DNA of 64,000 nucleotides from CAZMNY01 sp964567745 (GTDB taxonomy: Bacteria > Planctomycetota > Planctomycetia > Pirellulales > Pirellulaceae), in NCBI GenBank assembly GCA_964567745.1, contig CAZMNY010000031.1:1-64000 (forward strand), read 5' to 3'. A program made the translations under genes and the position numbers. Positions 18,095-26,993 of this stretch are shown here, piece after piece (within the stretch, counting starts at the first letter, position 1; each line of letters begins with the position of its first letter). The notes beneath the pieces are model-generated. The model searched no databases and was not told where the DNA came from. It saw nothing but the letters and a program-made list of their open reading frames with translations.

Positions 18095-21000
18095 ATGATT
18101 TCGAGTAATAACGCGCCATTTCACTTCACCCGATTTAGGCATTTGTCGATGGCGCTCGCCGTCGTCATGGCCGTGGCGTCGACTGCATTTGGCCAACGCG
18201 ATCTCAAGAATATTCCGCCGCCCGATTCGGAACTAGAACGAAAGACGTTCATTGTTCCCGACGGATTCGAAGTCAACTTGTTCGCCTCAGATCCGAGAAT
18301 CGCCAAACCGATTCAAATGAACTTCGACGCGAATGGCCGATTGTGGATCGCCAGTAGCTCGGTCTATCCACACATCAAGCCTGGCCAACCGGCTTCGGAC
18401 AAGATCCTTGTGCTAGACGACAAAGACCGCGACGGCGTTGCGGACGAGACGGTCGTGTTCGCCGACGGGTTGTTGATCCCAACGGGCGTCCTCCCGGATG
18501 ATCGCGGAGGCGCCTACGTTTGCAACAGCACGGAATTGATCCACTTGCAGGACACAAACGGCGATCGCGTTGCCGATCGAAAGCGAGTCGCCTTGTCCGG
18601 CTTCGGATCCGAGGATACTCACCACCTGCTTCACACGTTGCGCTGGGGGCATGATGGCGCGATCTACATGAACCAGTCGATCTATATCCATAGCCATGTG
18701 GAGACTCCCAGCGGCGTCAAGCGTCTCAATGGTGGCGGCATTTGGCGATACAAGCCGGATGCGTATGAATTGGATGTTGTCTGTCGCGGTTTCGTGAATC
18801 CGTGGGGGCACCACTTTGATAAATGGGGTAGCAATTTCGCGACCGATGGCGCTTATGGCGAAGGGATCAACTACGTCTTTCCCGGCGCCGTGTACGTCAC
18901 GGCCGTTGGCGCCAAACGCCGACTGCAAGGGCTCAATCCTGGCAGCCCGAAACACTGTGGTCTCGAGATCCTCAGCGGACGCCACTTGCCGGAGGATTGG
19001 CGAGGGACGATGGTCACAAATGACTTTCGCGCCCATCGCGTTTGCCGCTTCGTCGTTACCGAAGATGGCGCCGGCTATGCCTCGAGGCAAGAGGTTGAAG
19101 TCATCAAGTCAAACCACGTCGCGTTCCGGCCGATCGACGCCAAGATGGGGCCAGACGGGGCGATCTACATTGCCGACTGGTACAACCCGATCATCCAACA
19201 TGGCGAAGTCGACTTCCGCGATCCCCGCCGAGATCATACCCATGGGCGCATCTGGCGAGTGAGCGCGAAGGGAAGGTCCGCGACGCCTCGACACGACCTC
19301 AGCAACGCGACCGACGTCAAGCTTCTGAAGCTAATGGGCGAACCGGAAGAATGGACTCGGCTCCACGCAAAACTTCTGCTCAAGGCACGCGGCGAGCGAG
19401 TCTTGCCGCTCGTCGATAGACTGGCGGAGTCGATTACCGATGAGAGCGATGAGGCCAATCATCTGCGATTGGAGCTGCTCTGGCTCTACGAAAGCATGAA
19501 CAAAAGGAGGATTCCGTTCCTGCTCGAAGCGTTGGGCTCGAACGACCATCGAGTCCGAGCGGCTGCAATGCGAGTGGCGACGTACTGGCGCGACTCGCTC
19601 GATAATGCTCACGACGTGTTTGCTCGCGCTGCAAGTGACGATCATCCTCGAGTGCGATTGGAAGCGGTTAGGGCGTTGTCTCTGATTCCCTCCGCCGAGG
19701 CGGCGGCGTCGGCGCTCGTCGTCTTGGACCAACCGATGGATCGGTTTCTCGACTTCGCTCTTTGGCAATGCATGCGAGATTTGCAAGACCATTGGTTGCG
19801 TCTCGCCAAATCGGGCAAGTTCGAGTTTGGCGGCAACATTGACCACTTAACGTTTGCACTCAAGTCGGTCGATTCACCCGATGTGGCGACGCCGCTCGTA
19901 AGACTGCTCGAGACAACTGAGCTGTCGTCCGATCGTCGCCGAGAGATTCTCGCTCTGGTAGCGAGCTTAGGCGGACCGAAAGAACTTGGGCTCGCCTTCG
20001 AGTGGCTCGTTCGCGCGAAAGCGCCCGCCGAAAACAAGGCGGAATGGCTTTCGCAATTGATCTCGGCCTCTCAAGCCAAGAAGACAATTCCGAATACCGA
20101 CCTCAACGCCGCGGCCCGCAAGCTTGCCGACGACAATTTGGCGTTGCAAGACGCGTTGCTTCGCGCCGCCGGCGCCTGGCGAATCGGCTTGCTCAGAAAG
20201 AGGGTTGACGAATCGGTTCGTTCGTCGGAAGCCAGCACGCGTCGCGCGGCGATCGAATCGTTGGGCGCGTATGGCGACGCCAATGCTGGTGCGTTGCTGT
20301 TGAAAGTTGCCAGCGGCAAGAATTGGGGAGACCGTCGCAACGCGATCACGGCGCTAGCGTCATTCCAACCTGGCAAGGCCGCAGCCATCGCGGCGACCGC
20401 CATCGTGGACGCGCCGAATGAAGTTGAGCTCACAGCGTTGCTGCGACCGATCATTCAGCGCAAGGGCGGCCCCATTGCCCTAACGAAACGTCTCGCGTCA
20501 TCTCGCCTCGACTCCGACCAAGCCAAACTGGCAATTCGCGCTGTGCGCAGTCTCGGCTCTCCCTCGCAGCCACTTATCGAGGCGTTCAAGAAGGCAGGCA
20601 AACTCGAATCGGCCGGATGGAAACTGACTCCCGAATTGGTGCAAAGCCTGACACGTGAAGTGTTGGCCCAAGCCGATCCGCATCGAGGCGAGATGATCTT
20701 TCGTCGCGCGCAGCTGCAATGCCTCAAGTGCCACGCGATCGGAGGCGCAGGGGGCCGAGTCGGTCCGGACCTACTTAGTCTCGGCGCGACCGCGCAAGTC
20801 GACTATTTGATCGAGTCGATGATCGATCCGAACGCCAAAGTGAAAGAGAATTATCACTCGATCATCGTGCAGACCGATTCAGGCAAAGTCCTCACCGGCG
20901 TGCCCGTTCGGCAATCGGACACGGAAGTTGTCATTCGCGACGCCGAAGACAAGGAAGTCATCATTCCCGCCGATACAATCGAGGCTCGAAAGGAAGCGCC

Positions 21001-21574
21001 GTCGCTAATGCCCAAAGGCGCGGTCGACCAACTGACTCGCGACGAGCTGCGAGACCTCGTCGGATTCCTAGCTCAACTTGGCAAGGTCGGCGATTTCTCG
21101 GTGGGCAAGGAGCCGGTCGTCAGAACGTGGCGGTTGCTAACGCCAACGCCCGAGGCCCTCCATCGAATTCGCCGGACGAGTTTCGACACGGCCGCGACAG
21201 ATGATCCAGCGTTTGAGTGGCAATCCGCTTACAGCCGAGTTGGCGGTGGCCTGCCCGTCGGTGATCTAGCCCACTTCAATGCCCCGACCTATGTGACTCG
21301 TAAGGACAGCGTCAAAACCGTATTCGTCCGAGCCTCGTTCGTTGTGACGCAGCCGGGCCGCGTCGTTCTGAATTTCGGCGACGTTGCTGGCCTTCAATTG
21401 TGGCTCGAGGGCAAACCGACGCCGGCAGCCAAGGCGGTCTCGACAGAATGGGCAAAAGGCGAACACTCGGTAACGATCGCCATCGACAAGTTGAAGAGAG
21501 CCTCATCTCCAATTCGAGTCCAACTAGACGAAGCAAACTCCACCGCCCAAGTGCAAGTACTCAATGGCAAGTAG
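18095..21574 (+). CDS. PVC-type heme-binding CxxCH protein with propeller and HEAT repeats
   Basis: 1159 residues with an N-terminal signal (ALAVVMAVASTAFGQ). Residues ~45-400 form a membrane-bound-dehydrogenase-type beta propeller (planctomycete/Verrucomicrobia N-terminal domain), including ADWYNPIIQHGEVDFRDP. Residues ~430-830 are HEAT-like helical repeats. The heme motif CLKCH lies at 876-880, followed by the usual GPDLLSLG and the DP(N)AKVKENY segment of the putative heme-binding domain. About 150 further residues form a terminal beta domain. The family is thought to oxidise sugars or other small molecules in the periplasm; the substrate is unknown. Translation probably follows the SGNH-like gene upstream. 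Confidence 0.93.
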   Translation: MISSNNAPFHFTRFRHLSMALAVVMAVASTAFGQRDLKNIPPPDSELERKTFIVPDGFEVNLFASDPRIAKPIQMNFDANGRLWIASSSVYPHIKPGQPASDKILVLDDKDRDGVADETVVFADGLLIPTGVLPDDRGGAYVCNSTELIHLQDTNGDRVADRKRVALSGFGSEDTHHLLHTLRWGHDGAIYMNQSIYIHSHVETPSGVKRLNGGGIWRYKPDAYELDVVCRGFVNPWGHHFDKWGSNFATDGAYGEGINYVFPGAVYVTAVGAKRRLQGLNPGSPKHCGLEILSGRHLPEDWRGTMVTNDFRAHRVCRFVVTEDGAGYASRQEVEVIKSNHVAFRPIDAKMGPDGAIYIADWYNPIIQHGEVDFRDPRRDHTHGRIWRVSAKGRSATPRHDLSNATDVKLLKLMGEPEEWTRLHAKLLLKARGERVLPLVDRLAESITDESDEANHLRLELLWLYESMNKRRIPFLLEALGSNDHRVRAAAMRVATYWRDSLDNAHDVFARAASDDHPRVRLEAVRALSLIPSAEAAASALVVLDQPMDRFLDFALWQCMRDLQDHWLRLAKSGKFEFGGNIDHLTFALKSVDSPDVATPLVRLLETTELSSDRRREILALVASLGGPKELGLAFEWLVRAKAPAENKAEWLSQLISASQAKKTIPNTDLNAAARKLADDNLALQDALLRAAGAWRIGLLRKRVDESVRSSEASTRRAAIESLGAYGDANAGALLLKVASGKNWGDRRNAITALASFQPGKAAAIAATAIVDAPNEVELTALLRPIIQRKGGPIALTKRLASSRLDSDQAKLAIRAVRSLGSPSQPLIEAFKKAGKLESAGWKLTPELVQSLTREVLAQADPHRGEMIFRRAQLQCLKCHAIGGAGGRVGPDLLSLGATAQVDYLIESMIDPNAKVKENYHSIIVQTDSGKVLTGVPVRQSDTEVVIRDAEDKEVIIPADTIEARKEAPSLMPKGAVDQLTRDELRDLVGFLAQLGKVGDFSVGKEPVVRTWRLLTPTPEALHRIRRTSFDTAATDDPAFEWQSAYSRVGGGLPVGDLAHFNAPTYVTRKDSVKTVFVRASFVVTQPGRVVLNFGDVAGLQLWLEGKPTPAAKAVSTEWAKGEHSVTIAIDKLKRASSPIRVQLDEANSTAQVQVLNGK

Positions 21575-21607
21575 CGAGAAACGTGACTAGCCACGCGCAG
21601 TTTCTCG
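21575..21607 (+). terminator. Hairpin directly after the heme-protein stop codon
   Basis: cgagaaac at 21575-21582 pairs perfectly with gtttctcg at 21600-21607, with an inner gtg/cac pairing. It begins one base past the stop codon. There is no long U tract, so Rho-dependent or attenuated termination remains possible. Confidence 0.45.
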
Positions 21608-21616
21608 GTAAGACCT

Positions 21617-21633
21617 GAACGAGCTTCTCGTTC
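21617..21633. repeat. Palindrome gaacgag-ctt-ctcgttc
   Basis: A 7-bp stem with a 3-nt loop, followed by ggtgaat. It resembles, in inverse orientation, the palindrome core of the 40-bp repeats at 54581-54688, so it may belong to the same dispersed family. Confidence 0.4.
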
Positions 21634-21762
21634 GGTGAATGAGATTAGCAGCTACGGACGCTCACAGGGTTCGCAGATCGATCTTGACCCGTCTCGCGTG
21701 GCTTGATACTTACCCTGGCGTAATCGGTAGGTATCGGTCGACGCTCGTATGGATCTTGAGAC

Positions 21763-22917
21763 GTGAATCACAAATTGCACCAAATCTTCGCCTCCTTGAT
21801 GCTAGCAACCCTGTTTGCCACGTCGGCTTGGGGACAGTCGCGAGTTCAGTGGGGACGAAGCGACGTGCCGGGATACCAGGGAACGACGCCCGGATTTGCG
21901 TCGCAACCGCCCTTGGATCCTTATGCGATGCCGACTCGCGGCGGCCTCTTCGGCAGCGGCCCGCTTCAGCAGCAACCGACTCCGCCTGTTGGTTTTGGCG
22001 ACCCCGCGTTTGCACCCGGCCCTTCGGCTCAGTATCCGAATGGCTTCGGACCGGTCATTGGATCGGAATGGGGGATGCCCGACGGGCTGATTTTTCAAGA
22101 GCCATTGAGACGAGTGCAAGGACCGCGACTGCGGCACGCATGGCTCGTTGGCAATGATGGTCGCGAGTTGGGCGTTAACGAAACCGACATCTCGGTTGCC
22201 GTCGCCTTTCCGAATTTCCTGGGAACAACACAACCGCTCTACGTCTTGCCGTCGTTTTCGCTTCAGATGTGGGACGGCCCCAAGGGCGCGCCTCATCCGC
22301 CGATGGCGGACTTGCCCGGCGAAACCTACAGCGCCTTTGTCGACATGGGATGGGAATCCGATCGAGCTCAGATGATCGGTATGGAACTCGGCCTTCGCGT
22401 CGGCGTCTTCTCTGATTTTGACACGATGAATAGCGACAGTTTGAGGATTCAAGGTAAGGGTCTTGTGCGGTATCGCATTACGCCCGCGCTGTCGTTGAGA
22501 GTCGGCGTGCTTTACGTGGACCGATTGCGGGTGAAGATTCTGCCGGCGGGCGGTTTGCTCTGGGAACCGAACTCACAGACCCGCTTTGATTTCTATTTTC
22601 CAAACCCGAAAGCGTCGCACTATTGGATGACGCTCGGCAACTCGGACGTTTGGTGCTACTTTGCCGGTGAGTATGGCGGAGGAAGCTGGACAATCGAGCG
22701 AGCAGCAGATGGGCTCAACGACCGATTTGACTACAACGACATTCGGCTAGCTCTGGGCGTCGAGTGGGGCGCGTCCGAGTTGATTCGGCAGGGCCGCCGA
22801 TTTGGATTTGCGGAAATCGCATGGGTTCTCGACCGAGAGGTCATTTATAACCGCCGGGCTGCCGACGGATTCCGCGCGACGGACACGGTGATGATTCGAG
22901 CCGGATTCGGATATTGA
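21763..22917 (+). CDS. Exported planctomycete protein, tandem paralog 1
   Basis: 384 residues from a GTG start; MNHKLHQIFASLMLATLFATSAWGQ is a Sec signal. A Gly/Pro/Gln-rich region follows, then a beta-rich C-terminal half with alternating hydrophobic residues and LPAGGLLWEPN, FAGEYGGGSW and IRLALGVEWG. The chain ends RAGFGY, an aromatic terminus typical of outer-membrane barrels. The last ~250 residues are clearly related to the next gene. I do not know a named family; an outer-membrane barrel is the best structural guess. Confidence 0.75.
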   Translation: MNHKLHQIFASLMLATLFATSAWGQSRVQWGRSDVPGYQGTTPGFASQPPLDPYAMPTRGGLFGSGPLQQQPTPPVGFGDPAFAPGPSAQYPNGFGPVIGSEWGMPDGLIFQEPLRRVQGPRLRHAWLVGNDGRELGVNETDISVAVAFPNFLGTTQPLYVLPSFSLQMWDGPKGAPHPPMADLPGETYSAFVDMGWESDRAQMIGMELGLRVGVFSDFDTMNSDSLRIQGKGLVRYRITPALSLRVGVLYVDRLRVKILPAGGLLWEPNSQTRFDFYFPNPKASHYWMTLGNSDVWCYFAGEYGGGSWTIERAADGLNDRFDYNDIRLALGVEWGASELIRQGRRFGFAEIAWVLDREVIYNRRAADGFRATDTVMIRAGFGY

Positions 22918-23030
22918 CGCCCGTTTCAAAACGGAGTTCGTGCGAGCATCGAACGCGACGCCTGCACGGTTTCGTGTTCGCGGTTTGCCATCCTCAAGTT
23001 GAGGCCAACAATTCTTGTCGGCCGCAAGCC

Positions 23031-24359
23031 ATGACAAATCGCAACGGAACGACTTCCGCACGCCGGCCTGGCTGCCTCGCGATAACTGTCATCGCAGTTG
23101 GACTTCTCGCTGTCGGATCAGCACACGGTCAGACGAGCAATCCGACGTTTGGGTTTAACCCGCCACCAGTTAGCTCACCGTCCCTTCCAACCCGACCACT
23201 TGCCGGTTCGACAGCCTCGCCGAGCTCCACAGGCAAGCCCCCTGCCGACTCGGTGAACGGCGCCCCGATCGCTTTTCCCCATTCGCAATATCCTCAGTCG
23301 CCGCTTCCAGCGATCCCGCCGAATCCTAGAAGCAGGCAAAACGGACAAGCGATTTCGCCGCCCTATTTGCCTGGCCAAACTGGCACGGCGTATCCGCCGA
23401 TGGCTCATCCGGCGTATTTAATTAACCCATTTCATTCACCTCTGGCACCGCAGCGCCCAGCCGCCGGGCCGTATGTAAGCGAGCGATTCTTGGCGCCGGA
23501 ACAAGCGCCACCCTTGGTGCCGGAGACGCGACTGTCGCGTCCAGCTTGGGGCCAGGCCGTGTTCCAACCGGTCACCACGCACAAAGAATCCTTCTTTCAG
23601 AACCTTCAATACTCGGGAACCCTGATCGGTCGCGACGGACCGTTTGACTTCGGTTTGTACGAATCCAAACTATCGGCCGTGTTTGCGATGCCGTTGCCGA
23701 CCAAAGACCATCCGCTGCTCATCATGCCCGGCTACACGGAACGCTATTTTTCTGGCCCGTTGGCGCCGGATCTCCCGGAACGAATCATTGACGCCTATGT
23801 CGAGTTCATGTGGCTGCCTAAAATCAGCGAGCGTTGGACGGGCATTGTGTCGGTCAAACCTGGTGTCTTCGGAGACATGGAAGACAGCGACGCCGATTCG
23901 TTTCGGATCACCGGTCGCGGACTGGCGAAATGGGATTGGGTTCCAGGCCAATGGCAACTCGTTTTCGGCGTGCTCTACCTGGGGCGGAACGATGTCTCCG
24001 TGTTGCCTGCCGGCGGACTGATTTGGACGCCGAACGAGTCAACTCGCTGGGACCTCATCTTTCCGACTCCCAAAGCGGCGCGACGCATTGGCGGACAAAG
24101 CGGCGTTTATGAAGATTGGCTCTATCTGGCCGGCGAATTCGGCGGGGGTCAATGGTCGGTGACTCGAGCTGGAATTCAAGACACGATCATCATGCGCGAT
24201 TTCCGCATCACGACAGGAGTCCACCGCAAATGGAATGGCGGGCGCGGCATTCAGTTTGAAGCGGGTCTCGTGTTCGGTCGCGTGATCGAGTTTGAGTCGG
24301 CGACACCCGATCATGAGAGCGATCCAGCCGGCCTGGTTCGCGTCATCCTCACTCGATGA
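23031..24359 (+). CDS. Exported planctomycete protein, tandem paralog 2
   Basis: 442 residues from ATG 23031, which starts a signal peptide (CLAITVIAVGLLAVGSAHGQ); the frame is open back to 22914, overlapping the upstream stop, but that leader has no signal. A ~120-residue Pro/Ser-rich spacer precedes the conserved half. Shared blocks with the previous gene include VGVLY/FGVLYLG, LPAGGLIWTPN, FPTPKA and LAGEFGGGQWSV. The pair probably arose by duplication. The function is unknown. Unlike paralog 1 it ends ILTR rather than in an aromatic residue. Confidence 0.75.
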   Translation: MTNRNGTTSARRPGCLAITVIAVGLLAVGSAHGQTSNPTFGFNPPPVSSPSLPTRPLAGSTASPSSTGKPPADSVNGAPIAFPHSQYPQSPLPAIPPNPRSRQNGQAISPPYLPGQTGTAYPPMAHPAYLINPFHSPLAPQRPAAGPYVSERFLAPEQAPPLVPETRLSRPAWGQAVFQPVTTHKESFFQNLQYSGTLIGRDGPFDFGLYESKLSAVFAMPLPTKDHPLLIMPGYTERYFSGPLAPDLPERIIDAYVEFMWLPKISERWTGIVSVKPGVFGDMEDSDADSFRITGRGLAKWDWVPGQWQLVFGVLYLGRNDVSVLPAGGLIWTPNESTRWDLIFPTPKAARRIGGQSGVYEDWLYLAGEFGGGQWSVTRAGIQDTIIMRDFRITTGVHRKWNGGRGIQFEAGLVFGRVIEFESATPDHESDPAGLVRVILTR

Positions 24360-24407
24360 TCTCAAGCCAGCGTCGGCCAAGTCATTCAACGTTAGGCCGT
24401 CTGACGC

Positions 24408-25286
24408 CTACTTGCGATTGTCGATGGCGCGCTTCATCGCGGCGCCCATGTCAGCGGGCGTTTGAGCGATCTCGATTCCGGCATCTTCGAGCGCCGCAAT
24501 CTTCTCCGCAGCCGTTCCTTTGCCCCCTGCGATGATGGCGCCGGCGTGCCCCATGCGTTTTCCGGGAGGCGCCGTGCGTCCGGCGATGAAGGCGGCAACC
24601 GGCTTGCTGACGTGTTCTTTCGCGTAAGCAGCCGCTTCTTCCTCAGCGGAACCGCCGATCTCGCCGATCATCATGATCGCTTCGGTCTCGGAGTCCGCCT
24701 CGTAGAGTTTCAGAAGGTCGATGAACGAAGTTCCGACAATGGGGTCGCCGCCCAAGCCAACGCAGGTCGTTTGCCCAAGACCCAGCGTCGAAGTTTGCCA
24801 GACCGCTTCATAAGTCAATGTACCGCTGCGGCTCATCACACCGACACATCCCTTTTGGTGAATGTAGCCAGGCATGATGCCGATCTTGCATTCCTCGGCC
24901 GTGATGACGCCTGGGCAATTGGGACCGACGAGCGTGACATTTTCACGTCGAGCGATCTCGTAAACTCGAACCATATCGACAACCGGCACGCCCTCGGTGA
25001 TTGCAATCACGGTGCTGAGCCCCGCGTCAATCGCCTCGAGAATCGCGTCGGCCGTGAACGCCGCTGGGACGAAAATCATCGTCGCGTCCGCGCCGGTTTC
25101 GCGCACCGCTTCAAATACCGTGTCGAAAACCGGCAGACCAGCGACCTCTTTGCCGCCCTTGCCTGGCGTGACGCCGCCGACCATCTTGGTTCCGTATTCC
25201 AGACACCCGCGAGTATGAAACTCGCCGCTCGTGCCGGTGATGCCTTGACAGATGACTCGCGTGTTTTTGTTAACGAGAATGCTCAT
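24408..25286 (-). CDS. sucD: Succinyl-CoA synthetase subunit alpha
   Basis: 292 residues, normal for the alpha subunit. It has the CoA-binding Rossmann start (VNKNTRVICQGITGTSG), the GGVTPGKGG loop, GPNCPGVI and the active-site His in GHAGAIIAGGKGTA that is phosphorylated during catalysis. With the beta subunit it converts succinyl-CoA, phosphate and a nucleoside diphosphate to succinate, CoA and nucleoside triphosphate in the TCA cycle. It lies 77 bp downstream of sucC on the same strand. Confidence 0.97.
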   Translation of the reverse strand: MSILVNKNTRVICQGITGTSGEFHTRGCLEYGTKMVGGVTPGKGGKEVAGLPVFDTVFEAVRETGADATMIFVPAAFTADAILEAIDAGLSTVIAITEGVPVVDMVRVYEIARRENVTLVGPNCPGVITAEECKIGIMPGYIHQKGCVGVMSRSGTLTYEAVWQTSTLGLGQTTCVGLGGDPIVGTSFIDLLKLYEADSETEAIMMIGEIGGSAEEEAAAYAKEHVSKPVAAFIAGRTAPPGKRMGHAGAIIAGGKGTAAEKIAALEDAGIEIAQTPADMGAAMKRAIDNRK

Positions 25287-25363
25287 CGAACGCTCGTGTT
25301 CTTAATGTGTGCTAATGGAATCCGACGTCCAAACTCAGCGAACGCTGTTGTCGCTTTCGGGGT

Positions 25364-26554
25364 CTAGCCCTGGGCGGCCGCGACGACTTTCTTGGCCGCA
25401 TCGTCGAGGTCGTCTGCCGTGAGAATATCGACATCACTCTCCGCCAGAATCCGCCGTCCTTCTTTGACTTCGGTTCCTTCGAGCCGAACGACAAGTGGAA
25501 CATTGAAGCCGACGGTCTTATAGGCTTCGAGTAGCGCGGAGGCGATCGTCGTACACTGCATGATGCCGCCAAAAATGTTGACCAACACGGCCTTCACGTT
25601 AGGATCTGCGAGCAGAATGCGAAAGGCCTCAGTTACCTCTTCCGTCTTGGCACCGCCGCCGACATCGAGAAAGTTGGCCGGCTCGCCGCCGTGATACTTG
25701 ATGATGTCCATCGTGCTCATCGCCAAGCCGGCACCGTTGACAAGGCAAGCGATGTTGCCATCGAGCTTCACGTAACTCAAACCAGCATCGCCGGCGCGAA
25801 CTTCAGCCGGCTCCTCTTCCGACAAGTCGCGGTACTCCATTACATCCTTGTGACGGAACAACGCGTTGTCGTCGAACGTGATCTTGGCGTCCAAGGCGAT
25901 CATCTCGCCCGACTTTGTGATCACCAACGGGTTGATTTCTGCGAGACTGCAATCGTACTTAATAAAGAACGTGCAGAGCGCCGACATGAATTTGGTCGCG
26001 CTGCGCACGATCGGACCCGACAAGCCGAGTTTCGCGCAGAGCTTTCGAATCTGGAACGGTTGAATTCCGGCGGCCGGATCAAAATGTTCTTTGTGAATCT
26101 TCTCGGGCGTCTCTTCAGCCACCTTCTCAATCTCAACTCCGCCTTCCGTCGAGACCATCAAAACCGGCATCGACGCGGCGCGATCGATCACGATCCCAAG
26201 ATAAAACTCGCGTTCAATGTCGCAGCCCTCTTCAACGAATACCTGATTGACCGTCTGGCCGTCTGGTCCCGTCTGAATGGTCTGAAGCTTGTGTCCCAGC
26301 AAGCCGCTCGCGGCCTGACTCGCCTCGTCGGCGCTGCGGGCCAACACAACGCCTCTCTGGTCGGGATTGCCGATAACCGATCCCTTGCCGCGGCCGCCAG
26401 CGTGAATCTGAGCTTTGACGACTGCCAGCCCGTCCTTGCTCAACGACTCATATGCCGCGACAGCCTCTTCCGCGCTGCGGGCGACTTGTCCCTGGAGAAC
26501 GGGCACGCCCGCCTGTCGAAACAGCTCTTTTGCTTGATATTCGTGGATTTTCAT
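25364..26554 (-). CDS. sucC: Succinyl-CoA synthetase subunit beta
   Basis: 396 residues from the ATG giving MKIHEYQAKELFRQAGVPV, the standard beta-subunit start; the frame is open further upstream. ATP-grasp features are visible: VVKAQIHAGGRGKG, EINPLV, and the C-terminal DVGGGA and NIFGGI(M)QC segments that contact the alpha subunit. First gene of a sucC-sucD operon. Confidence 0.97.
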   Translation of the reverse strand: MKIHEYQAKELFRQAGVPVLQGQVARSAEEAVAAYESLSKDGLAVVKAQIHAGGRGKGSVIGNPDQRGVVLARSADEASQAASGLLGHKLQTIQTGPDGQTVNQVFVEEGCDIEREFYLGIVIDRAASMPVLMVSTEGGVEIEKVAEETPEKIHKEHFDPAAGIQPFQIRKLCAKLGLSGPIVRSATKFMSALCTFFIKYDCSLAEINPLVITKSGEMIALDAKITFDDNALFRHKDVMEYRDLSEEEPAEVRAGDAGLSYVKLDGNIACLVNGAGLAMSTMDIIKYHGGEPANFLDVGGGAKTEEVTEAFRILLADPNVKAVLVNIFGGIMQCTTIASALLEAYKTVGFNVPLVVRLEGTEVKEGRRILAESDVDILTADDLDDAAKKVVAAAQG

Positions 26555-26993
26555 GGCAGCACCAATGGATGTTGACGATTTCAACCGGTCACGACAAGGG
26601 CTTGGGACGTCGTAGCAAGCAGTTCAAGACGTCGCGAAACGAGCCTCAAAGTTCGCCCAATGACAGCTCTTGAAAAGCCGCCGTAGCGGAGGGAATGAAC
26701 GAGCCAGTCCCCACTTTTGCGGAGATGCCAAACGATCCCAACCGAGGCAACTATCGTGTTTGGGTCAGCCTATCGAAAATCGTCTGCAGTGGGGAGTAGG
26801 GACTTCGGATTCCCTTAGTTGCTCGCGAAGATGGCGACTGCAGACGAGCGAGTGTTTGGCTGCTTGCTCAGAGAATGCGATGCATGCCCGAGCCGCCGAG
26901 GCGTCCGCCATGAGGGGCGGTGCGGCAAGAAGGTGGATGGCGGGGCGACCGCGCAATCGAATGCTCGATCGGAAGCGGCACCGCACGCCAAAT
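26555..26993. other. Gene-free stretch upstream of sucC
   Basis: 439 bp between the sucC start and the stop of the NtrC-type regulator gene, both minus strand. It should contain the sucCD promoter. Short frames here have no family match. No hairpin with a U tract or known riboswitch was seen. Confidence 0.5.

Noticed and set aside
24462..25367. 301-codon plus-strand frame opposite sucD
   Set aside because: Antisense to a certain gene; composition shows mirror-image codon bias and no domain.
25691..26575. 294-codon plus-strand frame opposite sucC
   Set aside because: Antisense shadow of sucC without signal or motif.
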